Source: LMUY01 sp965199165 (GTDB lineage: Bacteria > Pseudomonadota > Alphaproteobacteria > Acetobacterales > Acetobacteraceae). From it: a stretch of 64,000 bases of DNA. Below are positions 26,724-34,777 of the stretch, piece by piece. Position 1 is the first letter of the stretch; each line of letters starts with the position of its first letter. The DNA is taken from the NCBI GenBank assembly GCA_965199165.1, contig OZ240681.1:3658001-3722000 (forward strand), written 5' to 3'. The notes beneath the pieces were generated by a model, which saw only the letters and a list, made by a program, of their open reading frames with translations, was not told the DNA's origin and searched no databases. Made by a program: the position numbers and the translations under genes.

Positions 26724-29700
26724 TCAGTCGGCCGCCGCGCCCATCTTCTCGGCCAGGGCCGGCATATGGCTGCGGCGGCGCGGGGCCAGCCAGCGTTGCA
26801 GGCGGTCCAGATAGAGGTAGATCACCGGCGTCGTGTAGAGCGTCAGGATCTGGCTGAGCAGCAGCCCTCCCACCATGGCGAAGCCGAGCGGCTTGCGCAG
26901 TTCGGAGCCGGCGCCGCTGCCCAGCATCAACGGCAACCCGCCGAGCATGGCCGCCATCGTCGTCATCAGGATGGGGCGGAACCGCAGCAGGCAGGCCTGG
27001 CGGATCGCGTTCAGGGGCGTCTCACCATCCCTGCGTTCGGCCGAGATGGCGAAGTCCACCATCATGATGCCGTTCTTCTTCACGATCCCGATCAGCAGGA
27101 TCACGCCGATGAGCGCGATGATCGACAGGTCGTATCGCGCGATCATCAGCATCATCAGCGCCCCCACGCCGGCGGAGGGCAGGGTGGACAGGATGGTGAG
27201 TGGCAGGATGTAGCTCTCGTACAGGATGCCGAGGATGATGTAGACCGTGATCAGCGCTGCGGCGATCAGATAGGGCTGGCTGCTCAGGGAAGATTGGAAC
27301 GCCTGCGCCGTGCCCTGGAAGGTCCCGCGCAGCGTGCTGGGCGTGCCGAGCGCGTCCATGGCGCCCTGGATCTCGTTGACCGCCTCGCCCAGGGCCGCGT
27401 TCGGGGCCAGGTTGAACGACAGCGTGACCGCCGGAAACTGGCTCTGGTGGGACAAGGAGAGCGAGACGACGGGCGCGGTGTCGATCTTCACGAAGGTGTT
27501 CAGCGGCACGGCCTGCCCGGTGGCGGACTTCACGTACAGCTTGCCCAGCGTGTCTACCTCACCCTGCATGTCCGGCGGGACTTCCAGGATGAGGTGATAC
27601 GAGTTGATCTGGGTGAAGTACTGGGTGATCTGGCGCTGGCCGAACGCATCATACAGCGTGTCGTCGATCTGCTGCGGCGTGATGCCGAAGCGCGATGCGG
27701 CATCCCGGTCGATCGTCAGCGTCGCCGTGGTGCCGGACATCTGCTGGTCCGTCGCCAGGTCGCGTAGCGTGCCCAGCGTCTGCAGCTTGGCAAGGACCTT
27801 CGGCGCCCACTGATACAACTCACCCAGATCGGCATCCTGCAGGGTGAACTGGTATTGCGTGCGCGACAGGCGGCCACCGACGTTGATGTCCTGCGCCGGC
27901 TGCATGAAGGCCTGCGCGCCTTCGACGACCCGGGTCTTCTGCCGCAGCCGGGCGATGATCTGCTGGGCGTTGTCGGTCCGCTCGTCGAACGGCTTCAGCG
28001 CGATGTAGAGCCGGCCGTTATTCCCCGTTTGCCCGCCCAGTCCCGCGCCGATCGACGAGGAGTAGGCCTCCACGTCCGGATCGGCGCCGACGATGTCGCC
28101 CAATGCCTGCTGACGGCGGGACATCTCGGCGAACGAGATATCCTGCGCCCCTTCGGTGATGCCGATGATGACGCCGGTGTCCTGCTGCGGGAAGAAGCCC
28201 TTGGGGATGGCGACGTAGAGGTAGCCGGTGATGCCGAGCGTGCAGAAGAACACCATCAGCGTGACGAAGCGGAACCGCAGCGCGATGTCCAACGTGCGCC
28301 TGTAGCCACCGATCAGCCCGTCGAACAGGCCCTCCACGATCTTGTACAGCCGCCCGTGCTCGCCGCTGTGGTGCTTGAGGAAGCGGGAGCACATCATGGG
28401 CGTCAGCGTCAGGGAGATCACCCCCGACACCACCACCGCGATGCTCACCGTCATGGCGAATTCGCGGAACAGGCGCCCGACGATGCCGCCCATCAGCAGC
28501 AGCGGGATGAACACCGCGATCAGCGACACGCTGATGGAAATGATGGTGAACCCGATCTCGCCGGCGCCACGCAAGGCCGCGTCCATCGGGTTCATCCCCT
28601 CTTCCACGTAGCGGTAGATATTCTCCAGCATGACGATCGCGTCGTCGACCACGAAGCCCACCGCGATGGTCAGCGCCATCAGCGAGAGGTTGTCCAGGCT
28701 GTAGCCCAAGAGGAACATCACGGCGAAGGTGCCCACCAGCGCCAGCGGCACCGTCACGCTGGGGATCACGGTTGCCCAGAAATTGCGCAGGAAGAGGAAG
28801 ATCACCATCACCACCAGCGCAATGGACAGCAGCAGGGTGAACTGCACGTCCTTCACCGAGGCCTGGATGGTCAGCGTCCGGTCGATCACCGTGTCGACGT
28901 GGATGGAGGGCGGGATGGCGGCCTGCAACTGCGGCAGTTCCGCCCGGATCTTGCTGACGGTGTCGATGACGTTGGCGCCAGGCTGCTTGAAGATCAGCAG
29001 CTGAATGCCGCGCTTGCCGTTCTGCCAGCCCGCGAGCTTGGCGTTCTCCGGCCCGTCCACCGCGATGCCGATGTCCTTGATCCGGACCGGCGCGCCGTTG
29101 CGGTAGGCCAGGATGACGTTCTCGTACTGGGCGGCGACGGTCAGCTGGTCGTTGTCGTAGATGGCGAAGGCCTGCCGCGGCCCGTCCACGCTGCCCTTGG
29201 CGGTGTCCACCGTCACGTTCGTCAAGGTCGAGCGCACGTCTTCCAGGGTCATGCCCATGGCGGCCAGGCGGGCGGGATCCACCTGCACGCGCACCGCCCG
29301 CTTCTGTTCGCCACCGATGGAGACCTGGGACACGCCGGAGATCTGCGAGATCTGCTGGCTGAGGATGTTGTCCGCCCAGTCGTCGACCTCGATCAGCGGC
29401 AGCGTGTCGGACTGCACCGCCAGGATCAGGATCGGGCTGTCGGCCGGGTTGACCTTGCGGTAGGTCGGCGGGCTCGGCAGGTTCTTGGGCAACTGGCCGC
29501 CCGCCGCGTTGATCGCCGCCTGGATGTCCCCGGCCGCGGCATCGATGTTGCGGTCCAGGTCGAATTGGACGGTGACCTGCGTATTGCCCTGCACGCTGAC
29601 GGAAGTCAGCTGCGAGACGCCGGAAATCTGTGCGAACTGCCGCTCCAGCGGCTGCGCCACCGTAGACGCCATCGTCTCCGGGCTGGCGCCCGGCAGCGAA

Positions 29701-29846
29701 CCGGACACGGCGATGGTGGGAAAGTCCACCCGGGGCAGCGGCGCCACCGGCAGCAGCGGATAGGCCGCGATGCCCACCAGCAGCACCGCCGCCATCAGCA
29801 GGGAGGTTGCAATCGGCCGCCGAATGAAGGGGGAGGAGATGCTCAT
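26724..29846 (-). CDS. RND multidrug efflux permease (MdtB/MdtC-like)
   Basis: Inner-membrane proton-driven exporter of 1040 aa, full length for the HAE-1 family. It starts SISSPFIRRPIATSLLM, has the proton-relay aspartates in GFVVDDAIVMLEN (transmembrane helix 4), repeated RND halves with large periplasmic loops, and ends after the last helix bundle. Similarity to MdtB/MdtC is stronger than to AcrB (PLLPVAPLPRVDFPTI). Downstream of its adaptor by seven bases. No outer-membrane channel gene follows, so it probably uses a shared TolC-like channel. Substrates unknown. Confidence 0.95.
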   Translation of the reverse strand: MSISSPFIRRPIATSLLMAAVLLVGIAAYPLLPVAPLPRVDFPTIAVSGSLPGASPETMASTVAQPLERQFAQISGVSQLTSVSVQGNTQVTVQFDLDRNIDAAAGDIQAAINAAGGQLPKNLPSPPTYRKVNPADSPILILAVQSDTLPLIEVDDWADNILSQQISQISGVSQVSIGGEQKRAVRVQVDPARLAAMGMTLEDVRSTLTNVTVDTAKGSVDGPRQAFAIYDNDQLTVAAQYENVILAYRNGAPVRIKDIGIAVDGPENAKLAGWQNGKRGIQLLIFKQPGANVIDTVSKIRAELPQLQAAIPPSIHVDTVIDRTLTIQASVKDVQFTLLLSIALVVMVIFLFLRNFWATVIPSVTVPLALVGTFAVMFLLGYSLDNLSLMALTIAVGFVVDDAIVMLENIYRYVEEGMNPMDAALRGAGEIGFTIISISVSLIAVFIPLLLMGGIVGRLFREFAMTVSIAVVVSGVISLTLTPMMCSRFLKHHSGEHGRLYKIVEGLFDGLIGGYRRTLDIALRFRFVTLMVFFCTLGITGYLYVAIPKGFFPQQDTGVIIGITEGAQDISFAEMSRRQQALGDIVGADPDVEAYSSSIGAGLGGQTGNNGRLYIALKPFDERTDNAQQIIARLRQKTRVVEGAQAFMQPAQDINVGGRLSRTQYQFTLQDADLGELYQWAPKVLAKLQTLGTLRDLATDQQMSGTTATLTIDRDAASRFGITPQQIDDTLYDAFGQRQITQYFTQINSYHLILEVPPDMQGEVDTLGKLYVKSATGQAVPLNTFVKIDTAPVVSLSLSHQSQFPAVTLSFNLAPNAALGEAVNEIQGAMDALGTPSTLRGTFQGTAQAFQSSLSSQPYLIAAALITVYIILGILYESYILPLTILSTLPSAGVGALMMLMIARYDLSIIALIGVILLIGIVKKNGIMMVDFAISAERRDGETPLNAIRQACLLRFRPILMTTMAAMLGGLPLMLGSGAGSELRKPLGFAMVGGLLLSQILTLYTTPVIYLYLDRLQRWLAPRRRSHMPALAEKMGAAAD

Positions 29847-29853
29847 GAGGGAA

Positions 29854-31011
29854 TCAGCCGCCTGCCTTTGCCGGTGGTGCGCTTGTCGGCGCGGTCAGAG
29901 CAACTTTCGTGCCGTCCGTCAGCCGAGACTGGCCGCCCGTCACCACCTGCTCGGTGCCGTTCAGCCCCTTGGTGATGATCACGACGGCGCCGTCATCCTG
30001 CCCGGCCTCCACCGGCACCAGCCCGACCACGGAGCCGGGCTTCACCACGTAGACGTAGAGGCCGTTCACCCCGTGCTGCACCGCACTGGACGGGACCGTC
30101 ACGGCATCATGCGCGACGCCAAGCTGCAGGTGCGCGTTGACGAACTCGCCCGGCCAGAGCCGGTTGTCGCCGTTGGTGAACTGCGCCTTCAGCCTGATCG
30201 TCCCCGTGCTGGTATCGATGGCGTTGTCCATGGTCAGCAGCGTGCCTTCGCTCAGCTTCTCCTTGTCGTTGGAGGCGTAGGCGACGACCTTCAGCGGATC
30301 CCTGGACGCCTGCATGGCGTCCTGCACGGTCGGGAACACGTCCTGCGGCAGGGTGAACAGCATGGAGATCGGATGGATCTGGTTGACCGTCACGATCCCG
30401 TTGGCGTCGTTGGCATGCACGAGGTTGCCAGGGTCGACCAGCCGCAGCCCGACCCGGCCGTCGATCGGCGAGACGATGCGCGTGAAGTCGAGGTTCAGCT
30501 TGGCCATCGCGATCGCGGCGTCATCGGCCTGCGTCGTGGCCGTGCCCTGCGAGACGGAGGCCTGTTGCGTGTCCACGCTTTGGCGGGAGGCGAATTCGGC
30601 CCGGGCGAGGTCCGAGTAACGCACGAGGTCGCGCTTGGCGTTGCCCAACTGCGCCATGTCGGCACTGCGCTTCGCCGTGGCCTGGTCATACGCCGCCTGG
30701 TAGGGGCGGGGGTCGATCACCGCCAGCAAGTCGCCGGGCTTGACGTCCTGGCCCTCGGTGAACGCGATCCGCTCGATCGTGCCGTCCACCCGGGCGCGGA
30801 CCAGCACCGATTGCAGTGCCTGGACAGTGCCAAGGCCGCGCGTGAATATGGCAACGTCCTGCCGCTTGGCCTGCGTCGCGCTGACGGGGACGGCCGGACC
30901 CTGCTGCGCCGTGACCGGCAGGGCGACGGTGGAAGACAGAACCAATCCTGCAAGCGTTTTCAGCCCGTTCACCAGCAACCCCCACCCGCGAGTCATGCCG
31001 CGGCGCAGCAT
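29854..31011 (-). CDS. RND efflux periplasmic adaptor (membrane fusion) protein
   Basis: Bridges the RND permease and an outer-membrane channel. The 385-aa protein has an N-terminal signal or anchor (GLLVNGLKTLAGLVLSSTVA), a lipoyl/biotinyl half-motif VRARVDGTIERIAFTEGQDV, a coiled-coil hairpin, then IVSPIDGRVGLRLVDPGN and beta-barrel strands, as in MdtA. Start ATG 31011; an ATG five codons later (30996) is possible. First gene of the pump operon; no TetR-type regulator is adjacent. Confidence 0.94.
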   Translation of the reverse strand: MLRRGMTRGWGLLVNGLKTLAGLVLSSTVALPVTAQQGPAVPVSATQAKRQDVAIFTRGLGTVQALQSVLVRARVDGTIERIAFTEGQDVKPGDLLAVIDPRPYQAAYDQATAKRSADMAQLGNAKRDLVRYSDLARAEFASRQSVDTQQASVSQGTATTQADDAAIAMAKLNLDFTRIVSPIDGRVGLRLVDPGNLVHANDANGIVTVNQIHPISMLFTLPQDVFPTVQDAMQASRDPLKVVAYASNDKEKLSEGTLLTMDNAIDTSTGTIRLKAQFTNGDNRLWPGEFVNAHLQLGVAHDAVTVPSSAVQHGVNGLYVYVVKPGSVVGLVPVEAGQDDGAVVIITKGLNGTEQVVTGGQSRLTDGTKVALTAPTSAPPAKAGG

Positions 31012-31126
31012 CTAACAGCTTGAGCCGCCCGCAACACCTGTCGTTACATGGAAACTTGTCCATAACGCGGACGGGCAAGCATTGATGCAGTTTCGTGCAA
31101 AAAGCCACTGCTGTTACGAAACAACC

Positions 31127-31984
31127 TTAAAAAACCCGTGGCAGGTGGCCGACATAGGTGATCGGCATGGCCCGGTATGCGTCCAGGCCGCGCGCCGTCA
31201 TCGGGGGCGGGCCGCCCGCGCCCGGGCTGTTCGCGGCGACCGGCATGGCGCGAATCGCCCCCCCGCCGCTGGGGAGCATCACGGCCACCCGACCAGGCGG
31301 CGGGCTGCCGAACGGTGCGACCGGCGCATTCGACGCGAACGCGGCGTTGCCGGTCATCCCAGGCTTTGCCGCCGCCGATGCCGCCAGGCCGCTCGTCACC
31401 GTCTGGCTGCCGACGGGCAGTTGCGGCACGCCCCAGGCCGCCAGCACCTTGCGGGCGTATTCAGCCCCCAGGTCCGGCGTGAAGGAATGATAGGCGGCGG
31501 CGGCCAGCGGCCAGGCATTGGTCTGGTTGAACAGCTGCTGGAGGAAGCGCGCGCCGTAGGCGGCATTCGCCACCGGGTCGAAGGCGATGTCCAGGGTGGC
31601 GAACGCGTCCGGGTGGTGCATCAGGTTGACCTGCATGCACCCCACGTCGATCGAATGCACGCCGCGGGCCTGCAAGGCCTGCACGGCTGCGATCGCCTCG
31701 GCCTTGCTGTCGTACCAGTGGCCGACGCCCTCGGCGTTGATGGTCCAGGGCCACGCGTACACCGCCCCACTCACCGGATCCCGCTTGCCGCTCTCCACCA
31801 CCGCGATCGCGTCCAGCAGGCGGTCCGGCACGTGGCCCGCCCGCTCGGCCTGCAAGATCGCGGCCCGGCACAGGGCCGAGGGCGCCGGGATGCTGGCCGC
31901 GGGTTGCGGCCGCGCCGCGGCGTGGAGGATGAGCCCGGTCCAGGTCGCGAGCAGCGCGCAGCCCAGGAGGAGAGGTCGCGTCAT
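31127..31984 (-). CDS. Lytic transglycosylase, SLT domain
   Basis: Cleaves peptidoglycan glycan strands. The 285-aa precursor has an N-terminal signal sequence (MTRPLLLGCALLATWTGL). The SLT-type catalytic domain covers about residues 40-190, with the acid glutamate Glu64 in AIAVVESGK, GCMQVNLMHHP near 117 and AAAAYHSFTP near 158. The C-terminal 90 residues are low-complexity Ala/Pro/Gly. It diverges from the sRNA gene at 32.1 kb. Role could be general wall turnover or assembly of an envelope machine; no secretion genes are nearby. Confidence 0.9.
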   Translation of the reverse strand: MTRPLLLGCALLATWTGLILHAAARPQPAASIPAPSALCRAAILQAERAGHVPDRLLDAIAVVESGKRDPVSGAVYAWPWTINAEGVGHWYDSKAEAIAAVQALQARGVHSIDVGCMQVNLMHHPDAFATLDIAFDPVANAAYGARFLQQLFNQTNAWPLAAAAYHSFTPDLGAEYARKVLAAWGVPQLPVGSQTVTSGLAASAAAKPGMTGNAAFASNAPVAPFGSPPPGRVAVMLPSGGGAIRAMPVAANSPGAGGPPPMTARGLDAYRAMPITYVGHLPRVF

Positions 31985-32064
31985 GCGGTCGACATAGCGC
32001 CCAATGGTTTCCCGACTGTTGCCGCACAGGCTTTACGCCGAAAATGCTGCACTGCAAAAAGTGC

Positions 32065-32093
32065 TTGCAGGCCGCCGTCGCCGCTCCTAGCTT
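32065..32093 (+). promoter_or_regulatory. Candidate sigma-70 promoter of the sRNA
   Basis: TTGCAG (32065-32070) and TAGCTT (32088-32093) are separated by 17 bp, placing the start of transcription near 32099-32101, just before the first sRNA stem. Fits the RNA boundaries suggested by structure but is not proven. Confidence 0.5.
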
Positions 32094-32098
32094 ACGAC

Positions 32099-32181
32099 TG
32101 CGGCGAGGCTTTGGTCTCGTCGCTTCTTGGACGTTTCCTCCCTAAACTTGGCGGTGCCGCAAGGCACCGCCTTCTTTTTTT
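32099..32181 (+). ncRNA. MmgR/alpha-r8-like small RNA
   Basis: A roughly 80-nt RNA gene inferred from structure. Stem 1 pairs GCGGCGAG (from 32101) with CTCGTCGC around an 8-nt loop. An exposed linker carries TTTCCTCCCT inside TTGGACGTTTCCTCCCTAAA. A terminator with a GCAA loop and a run of Ts closes it. From memory of the family, alpha-r8 sRNAs (MmgR of Sinorhizobium meliloti, about 77 nt, linked to polyhydroxybutyrate control) have this two-hairpin plan with the same exposed 10-mer. The pyrimidine linker could pair with Shine-Dalgarno sequences. Its 3' end overlaps the end of the opposite amidohydrolase gene. A covariance search was not possible here. Confidence 0.75.
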
Positions 32182-33059
32182 CCGGGATGCAGCAGCGCTC
32201 CGCAGCCGGATGCCACCACCTGCATCAGCGCGTCCAGCCGCGCCTGCAAGGGGCCGAACCCGTCGGAACGCTCCAGCGTCGACTCGTCCATGTAGAGCCG
32301 CCGGGCGACCTCTATCTGCAGGGCGTGCACGCTATCCCGCGGCCGGCCGTAGTGCCGGGTGACGTAGCCGCCGGCATATGGATCGTTGCGCCGCACGTCG
32401 TAGCCGAAGCCGCGCAACACGCCCTCCACCAGCGCGGTCACCTGCGGCATGCACGCCGTGCCATGCGCGTCTCCCAGCACGAAATCAGGCCCGCCGAACC
32501 GCCCGGCGCCCGCCGGCATGGAGTGGCAATCGATCAGCAGGCAGCAATCGAAGGTCCGGAGCGTCTCGGCGATGAGGCTGCGGAGGGCGTCATGGTACGG
32601 TTGCCAGCATTCCCGCACCCGCGCCTGCGCCTCCGCGAACAGCAGCTTGCCGCGATAGATCGCCTCGCCGGACGTCACCACCCGTGCGATCGTGCCGAGC
32701 CCTGCGCCGACGCGCGGGCTGGTCGTGTTCACCCAGTCCGGCAGGGCGTCCGCGAACATGGCCGGATCCAGCTCCCAGGCCTCGCGGTTCGGGTCGCAAT
32801 AGGCGCGCGGGAACTGGGCGCAGAGCAGCGGGGCGCCATGGCTGACGGCGGACTCGAACAGCTCCTCGACGAAGCTGTCCTCGCTGCGCCGCAGGTCCAG
32901 CGGCCCCAGCCGCGCGGCCTCGATGAAGTCCGCCGCGTAGAGCCGGCCGGAATGCGGCGACGCCAGCACGAGCGGCGCCGACTGCATCGCCGGGCGCAGG
33001 ATCACGTAGGGGGAGGGTGGGTCGGCAAACGGTGGGGGGAGGGGCGCGGCACGATCCAT
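32142..33059 (-). CDS. N-formylglutamate amidohydrolase family protein
   Basis: Hydrolyses N-formylglutamate or similar N-acyl amino acids; 305 aa. The family start is clear (YVILRPA, then LASPHSGR at about 33-40). A metal-site RSEDSFVEEL follows and LLIDCHSMP lies near 175. Start ATG 33059. The last dozen codons are antisense to the sRNA terminator, giving the tail PGKKEGGALRHRQV, so this C-terminus may be an accident of overlap. No hut genes are adjacent, so a role in histidine use is unproven. Confidence 0.9.
   Translation of the reverse strand: MDRAAPLPPPFADPPSPYVILRPAMQSAPLVLASPHSGRLYAADFIEAARLGPLDLRRSEDSFVEELFESAVSHGAPLLCAQFPRAYCDPNREAWELDPAMFADALPDWVNTTSPRVGAGLGTIARVVTSGEAIYRGKLLFAEAQARVRECWQPYHDALRSLIAETLRTFDCCLLIDCHSMPAGAGRFGGPDFVLGDAHGTACMPQVTALVEGVLRGFGYDVRRNDPYAGGYVTRHYGRPRDSVHALQIEVARRLYMDESTLERSDGFGPLQARLDALMQVVASGCGALLHPGKKEGGALRHRQV
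32150..32181 (+). terminator. Rho-independent terminator of the sRNA
   Basis: Nine-bp GC stem GGCGGTGCC/GGCACCGCC closed by a GCAA tetraloop, followed by TTCTTTTTTT. It points along the plus strand although the overlapping gene (N-formylglutamate amidohydrolase) is on the minus strand, which is the main evidence for an RNA gene here. Confidence 0.9.
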
Positions 33060-33077
33060 CCAGGTATAGAAGCGCGC

Positions 33078-33698
33078 CTACCCGCCCATGTCATCCTGCG
33101 AAGCCACCGCCGTGCGCTCATCGGGCGCCAGGACCTGGCCCGAAGCCAACGGCCGCAGGACCAGGCGTTCGCTGCGCTTGAGCCGGGCGTGGCGATAGGC
33201 GCCATGCAACGCGCGGAGCAGCGAAGGCTTGTCCCCCTGCCGGACCGCGTCCCCCAGCCGCTCGTTCAGGCGCTGGCGCCGGAACACATCCCCGGGGCGC
33301 CCCGGAACCAGGAGGTGGGCACCGATCCCCGCCTTGACCGTCGCGGCGATCGCCTCGGGAACCCCCTTGGCCTCCAACGCGCCCCGGTCGATGAACACGA
33401 AGGCGACGGCGAACTCGTGCGAGGCATCGGTGCGATCCGGATTCTTCACCTGCATGATCAGCACCCGAGATGTGTCGGGCCGCATCTCGGCGCCGACCCA
33501 GCTCCATCGTCGCCAGCCACAGTAGAACGTCCGGCAGGTATGCGGCCGGCCGTCGTAGATGCCGCAGCCGCCAGTGGCCGACAGGTGGTGGCAGGCAGTG
33601 CCGGTCTGCTTCTGCAACGCCGGGTCGTTGATCGCCAACTCGACGCAACAGGCACGGCATGCCCCGCATTCCCGGCCGACGATCAGCTCCTCGTCCAA
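33078..33698 (-). CDS. YkgJ-type cysteine-cluster protein
   Basis: Predicted metal- or Fe-S-binding protein of the YkgJ family, 206 aa. The cluster CGACRACC (residues 11-18) is followed by CHHL near 36, CGIYDGRPHTCR near 45-56 and YCGW, together the expected cysteine set. Function of the family is not settled. The start is a TTG at 33698 supported by AGAGGAG six bases upstream. It lies 18 bp upstream of the amidohydrolase gene on the same strand. Confidence 0.85.
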   Translation of the reverse strand: MDEELIVGRECGACRACCVELAINDPALQKQTGTACHHLSATGGCGIYDGRPHTCRTFYCGWRRWSWVGAEMRPDTSRVLIMQVKNPDRTDASHEFAVAFVFIDRGALEAKGVPEAIAATVKAGIGAHLLVPGRPGDVFRRQRLNERLGDAVRQGDKPSLLRALHGAYRHARLKRSERLVLRPLASGQVLAPDERTAVASQDDMGG

Positions 33699-33764
33699 GC
33701 GTGGCTCCTCTCGCGCCGGCAGGGTTGCGCTCCATGGTCCGAAACACTACGACAGCCGCGGCGG

Positions 33765-33839
33765 GGGCGCGTAGCTCAGCGGTAGAGCACTGCCTTGACA
33801 TGGCAGGGGTCACAGGTTCAATCCCTGTCGCGCCCACCA
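33765..33839 (+). tRNA. tRNA-Val (anticodon GAC)
   Basis: A complete cloverleaf. The acceptor GGGCGCG pairs with CGCGCCC (33829-33835), followed by encoded ACCA. The D arm is GCTC-AGCGGTA-GAGC. The anticodon stem CTGCC/GGCAG holds the loop TTGACAT with anticodon GAC at 33797-33799. The T arm is ACAGG-TTCAATC-CCTGT. Confidence 0.97.
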
Positions 33840-33853
33840 CCCGAGCCAGTCCA

Positions 33854-34717
33854 GTGGCCCCGATCCGTCTCCCACGCTGGCTCAGCCGCACGCGGGCAGC
33901 CGAAACGCTCCCGAGCCAACGGTTTGCCGTCGATCGGCTTGCGCTGTTCGACGTCGGCAAAACCCGCATCCTGGCCGACCTGCTGGACCTCCCGCGCGGA
34001 CGGCGCGACGCGGCCTGGACCGAACGGTTCTTCGACGCGGTTTGGAACGCCTCCCTCGTCGTGGCCGACCCGGCCGTCATCACCGGGCGGGACGGCTTTC
34101 CCTATGTCAGGCTCAACCTGCCTCCGCCCGGCCGGTTCAAGCCGACCGCGGTCGCCAACCTCGCCGCGCTCTGCCTGGAGCGTGCGACCGGCATCGCCGT
34201 GTTCAGCGCCGCGGCCGACCCGCCGGATGCGGCCCAGTTCGTCTTCCCAGTGGGCATGCTGGACAGCCTGATGCGGTTCGACACCTGGCGCGGCGACCCG
34301 CTGGACCACCAGGACATGGCCGGCACGCCAGCGGGCGACGCCATGGAGGAGGGCTGGGGACAGACCGTGACGCTGCGCGAGACGCACCAGATCATGCTGG
34401 GTTCGCCCTCGGTGCAGTATCTGCCGACCTACAGCGCCCGCGCCCTGCTGAACCACATGCGCGGCGCCTGGCGGGTGCCGGACCCACGCGTCCGCCTGAT
34501 GGTCGACCCCAACCTGCGGCCGACGCGCAACCTGGTGGTGGGGCGCAAGCGGGCCGAGCTGCCGGCCGACGCGACGTGGGACGTGCATTGCAGCCGCCTG
34601 CTCTGGTACCTGCCGAAAGGCCGCTCGATCATGCTGATGCCGGACGCGTGGGACCTGGCGGATATGACGCCGCTGGAGCAGCTCGCCGGGCAGGCGCCGC
34701 GGCCCCCGCTCGGCTAG
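33854..34717 (+). CDS. Hypothetical protein, about 287 aa
   Basis: Not recognised. The frame runs from just after tRNA-Val to 34717 with normal coding composition. Likely start GTG 33854, but there is no clear ribosome site; TTG 33941 is another choice. Visible text includes LALFDVGKTRILADLLDLPRG, an FFDAVWNASL segment and the C-terminal LLWYLPKGRSIMLMPDAWDL. Soluble, no signal peptide or membrane segment. Placed 15 bp after the tRNA and 60 bp before aspS, it may be co-transcribed with the tRNA. Confidence 0.65.
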   Translation: MAPIRLPRWLSRTRAAETLPSQRFAVDRLALFDVGKTRILADLLDLPRGRRDAAWTERFFDAVWNASLVVADPAVITGRDGFPYVRLNLPPPGRFKPTAVANLAALCLERATGIAVFSAAADPPDAAQFVFPVGMLDSLMRFDTWRGDPLDHQDMAGTPAGDAMEEGWGQTVTLRETHQIMLGSPSVQYLPTYSARALLNHMRGAWRVPDPRVRLMVDPNLRPTRNLVVGRKRAELPADATWDVHCSRLLWYLPKGRSIMLMPDAWDLADMTPLEQLAGQAPRPPLG

Positions 34718-34777
34718 CAAACCGGGCGCGGCGGCGCTAACACACCCGCTTTCGCCCCATCGCCGGACGCAGCAGCC

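Noticed and set aside
27855..29975. A 706-codon plus-strand frame opposite the RND permease
   Set aside because: Mirror frame of a full-length, motif-complete gene; no family motif or credible start.
33765..34717. Integrated element at tRNA-Val
   Set aside because: No integrase, no duplicated tRNA 3' end downstream, and the next gene is housekeeping aspS.
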